64,000 nucleotides of DNA from Bacteroidia bacterium (GTDB taxonomy: Bacteria; Bacteroidota; Bacteroidia; UBA4408), in the NCBI GenBank assembly GCA_020845635.1, contig JADLFI010000012.1, positions 1 through 64,000 on the forward strand, written 5' to 3'. The translations under genes were made by a program, and so were the position numbers. Below the pieces are notes generated by a model. The model was given only the letters and a program-made list of their open reading frames with translations. It had not been told where the DNA came from and did not search any database. Every line of letters begins with the position of its first letter. Positions within the stretch are counted from its first letter, which is position 1. Below, one piece after another: positions 62,080-64,000 of this stretch.

Positions 62080-63048
62080 ATGGATTTTAAAGTAGGTGAT
62101 AGTGTAATCTTTTTAGATGAAAAGGGTGGGGGAGTAATTACCGAAATTAAAAACAAGAATACCGTAGTAGTTAGCGATGACAGTGGTTTTCCCATAAGTT
62201 ATCCTGTTAATAAGTTAGTAAAGATTAATTCATCAGCAGTTACTGAAAGTGAAAGCAGTATCAATGTTGTTGATGGCAATAATGCTATTAGCCTTTTTTA
62301 TGTTCCAACTGAAGAAGGAATTGAGTTTTCTGCTAATTTGCAACTTATATTGGTAAATAATACCCGGCACGATTTTTATTTTGAATTGTTTTATAAGCAA
62401 GGCGGCCGAGCGCTTAAGTTTAATCAAGGTCAAATTGATAAGCATAATAAAAAGCTTGTGATTACTTTTTCATCAAGCGAAATAGAAAAATATTCTCAAC
62501 TGTATTTTCAATGTTTATTTAGTTCATCACGTGAGTTTACACCTGTGCATCCACTTTTTAAAGTAGTTCAGTTCAAGGCAAGTAAATTGTTTAAAGAATC
62601 TTCATTCATATTTTCGCCCGAGATACAAAAAATAGCATTTTCAGTATGTTTGCTTGAAAAAGCTGAATATGAAAAATTACTTAACCCTACTCCTCATTTA
62701 TTTCATAACGAAATAATGAAAGAAGAAGTATCTGAAGCTATTAAAATATCTAAACCGCATCACATAAATCGTGTGGAGAAGGTAGTTGATTTACATATTC
62801 ATGAGCTTATTGACGACTTAAGTAATGTTAGCGAATCGCAGATGCTGAATATACAATTGAATGCATTTGATAAAGAAATGAATCAAGCCATTATTAATCA
62901 TTATGCCTCCATTACTTTTATTCACGGTGTTGGAACAGGAGTACTAAAGCATGCTATTCTTGAGAGGTTGAAAAGTTATGAAGGAATAAAACACATGCCT
63001 GCAAGTTTTAATAAATACGGACATGGTGCTATTAAAATAGAATTTTAA
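62080..63048 (+). CDS. DUF2027 and Smr domain protein
   Basis: This 322-residue protein opens with a small SH3-like domain (FKVGDSVIFLDEKGGGVITEI, about 3-50) and a DUF2027 region (about 60-200). The C-terminal Smr domain has VDLHIHELIDD, IQLNAFDKEMN and ITFIHGVGTGVLKHAIL. Smr domains bind or cut nucleic acids and in MutS2 act on branched DNA or stalled ribosomes. There is no MutS part here. The protein is typical of Bacteroidota; its role is unknown. A terminator hairpin follows 37 bases after the stop. Confidence 0.92.
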   Translation: MDFKVGDSVIFLDEKGGGVITEIKNKNTVVVSDDSGFPISYPVNKLVKINSSAVTESESSINVVDGNNAISLFYVPTEEGIEFSANLQLILVNNTRHDFYFELFYKQGGRALKFNQGQIDKHNKKLVITFSSSEIEKYSQLYFQCLFSSSREFTPVHPLFKVVQFKASKLFKESSFIFSPEIQKIAFSVCLLEKAEYEKLLNPTPHLFHNEIMKEEVSEAIKISKPHHINRVEKVVDLHIHELIDDLSNVSESQMLNIQLNAFDKEMNQAIINHYASITFIHGVGTGVLKHAILERLKSYEGIKHMPASFNKYGHGAIKIEF

Positions 63049-63085
63049 TTACAACATTAAACAGTTCATTCCTTTACACAAAACA

Positions 63086-63120
63086 AAAGAGCTGTTACGA
63101 AACTTTCATAACAGCTCTTT
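63086..63120. terminator. Bidirectional intrinsic terminator
   Basis: A perfect 12-bp stem AAAGAGCTGTTA/TAACAGCTCTTT with an 11-base loop lies between the converging DUF2027-Smr gene and the collagen-like gene. The TTT end of the right arm and its mirror on the other strand make it suitable for both directions, although the T-runs are short. Confidence 0.8.
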
Positions 63121-63140
63121 AAAGAGATAAATAAATTAAA

Positions 63141-64000
63141 TTATTTCTTTTCTAACTCGTTTATTCTTTGCTCAAGTCTTTTAATTAACTCATTTTGCTC
63201 CTTAATGGTTTTCTCCATAGCTAATTGCTTTGAGTCAAGTGCCTTAACACCGAGTAATAGAAAACCGCTCATGTCGGTTAGGTTAACCCCGTTGTAGGTA
63301 TTCTTTTCTCCTTTCTTTAATGATATTAAAGGAGTTCTTACACCTTCAGGCAACGATTGTGCTGTAAATCCTATATGCGGTTTTACAGATTCATCTTCAA
63401 CTTTAAAACGATAAGAAATAGATTGTACTTGGCGAATCTTTTCAAGATACTGTTCAAAGTCGTTAATTTCAGAAATATCTTTCTTTAAACGAATATCGCT
63501 TGTAGCGTTAAAAGCTAAAGCCTGGCAATTTTGGCCGGCACTTCCTGCGCCATCCATAAAAATATAAGTTCCCGGGCTACCAGAACCACTAAAGCCCATA
63601 AAACCATTGGTAAACCCTGCATCATTGTCAAATCCAATTCCTGCCCAAATTGAAGAAGCACTTGTAGAACCGGCAATTATAGAGGCGTCTGCATAAGTAG
63701 TTCCAACACTGGTTTGTGTAAATCTACCGTTACCAATTACATGTAAATTATTTCCTGGTGTGCTTGTACCTATACCTACATTGGTGCCATTATCAAAAAT
63801 GATAGAGTTACCACCTGTAGTGGGTCCGGTGAACTTAACTAAGTTATTGGTAGTTCCGTTAATATTGGCACTTCCGTCAGCACCTTGTGCTCCGGCAGGT
63901 CCTTGAGGTCCTTGTGGTCCTTGTGGTCCTTGCGGTCCTTGTGGTCCAGCCGGTCCTTGCGAACCCGCAGGGGCATTGGCAGCATACAAGGCATAAGGAA
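63141..64000 (-). CDS. Collagen-like surface protein with S74 chaperone domain (partial)
   Basis: The open frame continues to the window edge; its upstream part reads PYALYAAN, the usual string ahead of such domains, so the 5' end is missing. About 286 residues are visible. They start with a GPQGPQ collagen repeat, then a beta region (NGTTNNLVKFTGPTTGGNS, NVGIGTSTPGNNLHVIG) typical of cell-surface or tail-fibre stalks. The peptidase S74 intramolecular chaperone follows (TSDIRLKKDISEINDFEQYLEKIRQVQSISYRF, HIGFTAQSL) and a C-terminal coiled coil. The chaperone normally cuts itself off after trimerisation. There is no phage context, so it is probably a chromosomal surface protein. Confidence 0.85.
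   Translation of the reverse strand, partial: PYALYAANAPAGSQGPAGPQGPQGPQGPQGPQGPAGAQGADGSANINGTTNNLVKFTGPTTGGNSIIFDNGTNVGIGTSTPGNNLHVIGNGRFTQTSVGTTYADASIIAGSTSASSIWAGIGFDNDAGFTNGFMGFSGSGSPGTYIFMDGAGSAGQNCQALAFNATSDIRLKKDISEINDFEQYLEKIRQVQSISYRFKVEDESVKPHIGFTAQSLPEGVRTPLISLKKGEKNTYNGVNLTDMSGFLLLGVKALDSKQLAMEKTIKEQNELIKRLEQRINELEKK
63898..63960 (-). repeat. Tandem 9-base repeat encoding collagen-like Gly-Pro-Gln
   Basis: Seven units of the 9-mer GGTCCTTGT (plus strand) follow each other with single changes and encode GPQ or GPA triplets in the minus-strand gene. Loss or gain of units would keep the frame, so length variation is likely. Confidence 0.9.

Noticed and set aside
63898-63960. CRISPR-like array
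   Set aside because: The units are contiguous 9-mers without spacers and encode collagen triplets.
63141-64000. Prophage tail-fibre gene
   Set aside because: The S74 chaperone and collagen repeats are common in phage fibres, but no other phage gene is near, and Bacteroidota often carry such proteins as surface proteins.

Overview
The window is an ordinary-looking chromosomal segment of a low-GC (roughly one third G+C) member of the Bacteroidota. The evidence is a type IX secretion C-terminal sorting domain, HmuY-like proteins, TonB receptors with CarboxypepD_reg-like N-termini, a NamZ/DUF1343 protein, DUF2027-Smr and DUF3109 proteins, and Bacteroidota-type promoters (TTTG, about 19 bases, TAnnTTTG). 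Several genes start with TTG. I see no insertion sequence, prophage, integrase or CRISPR array. The closest genus cannot be fixed from the sequence alone.

Layout. 1-9.1 kb: the 3' end of an unknown gene, a short ribosome hibernation factor, a TonB receptor preceded by a TPP riboswitch (thiamin uptake), a small lipoprotein, a glycosyltransferase/methyltransferase/glycosyltransferase group and a large VWA-like membrane protein. 9.1-20 kb: tRNA-Leu(CAG), DUF302, YceI, a fosmidomycin-resistance-type MFS carrier, a PEP mutase-family enzyme, NamZ, two amidohydrolase-fold proteins (only one of three domains keeps its metal ligands) and a pirin. 20-26.3 kb: the most distinctive part, a five-gene cluster read as haem or metalloporphyrin acquisition. 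It holds a T9SS-exported HmuY-like protein, a lipoprotein with a class II chelatase (CbiX/CbiK) fold, a PepSY-type membrane protein, a TonB receptor with FRxP...His...NxNL boxes, and a second HmuY-like lipoprotein. Its promoter carries a perfect 8-1-8 Fur/PerR-like palindrome between the -33 and -7 positions.

26.3-34 kb: an acyltransferase, a LytTR response regulator and a soluble histidine kinase with about nine PAS modules in one operon. The kinase leader holds a perfect 20-bp inverted repeat. Then come an acyl-CoA dehydrogenase and an outer-membrane barrel protein. 34-38.5 kb: radA, DUF3109, a beta-CASP metallo-beta-lactamase protein and a cation diffusion facilitator run head to tail. 38.5-45.2 kb, minus strand: cytochrome c maturation genes ccmB-ccmC-ccmD-ccmE-ccmF lead into DUF2520, kdsC and an L,D-transpeptidase. 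ccmE carries the Cys-type haem motif. ccmB begins a few bases after the terminator of tRNA-His(GTG). 45.6-64 kb: a histidine kinase with an internally duplicated sensor, hemW, lipid-modifying enzymes, smpB, uvrA, a LOG-family protein, a GH31/GH13 starch or glycogen pair, cinA, ridA, a DUF2027-Smr protein, and at the edge a truncated collagen-like protein with an S74 intramolecular chaperone domain.

The strongest candidate for something under-described is the 20-26 kb cluster. It would take a metallotetrapyrrole from the cell surface to a periplasmic chelatase that could insert or remove the metal, under iron or peroxide control. The parts are visible in the sequence; the combined role is inferred.
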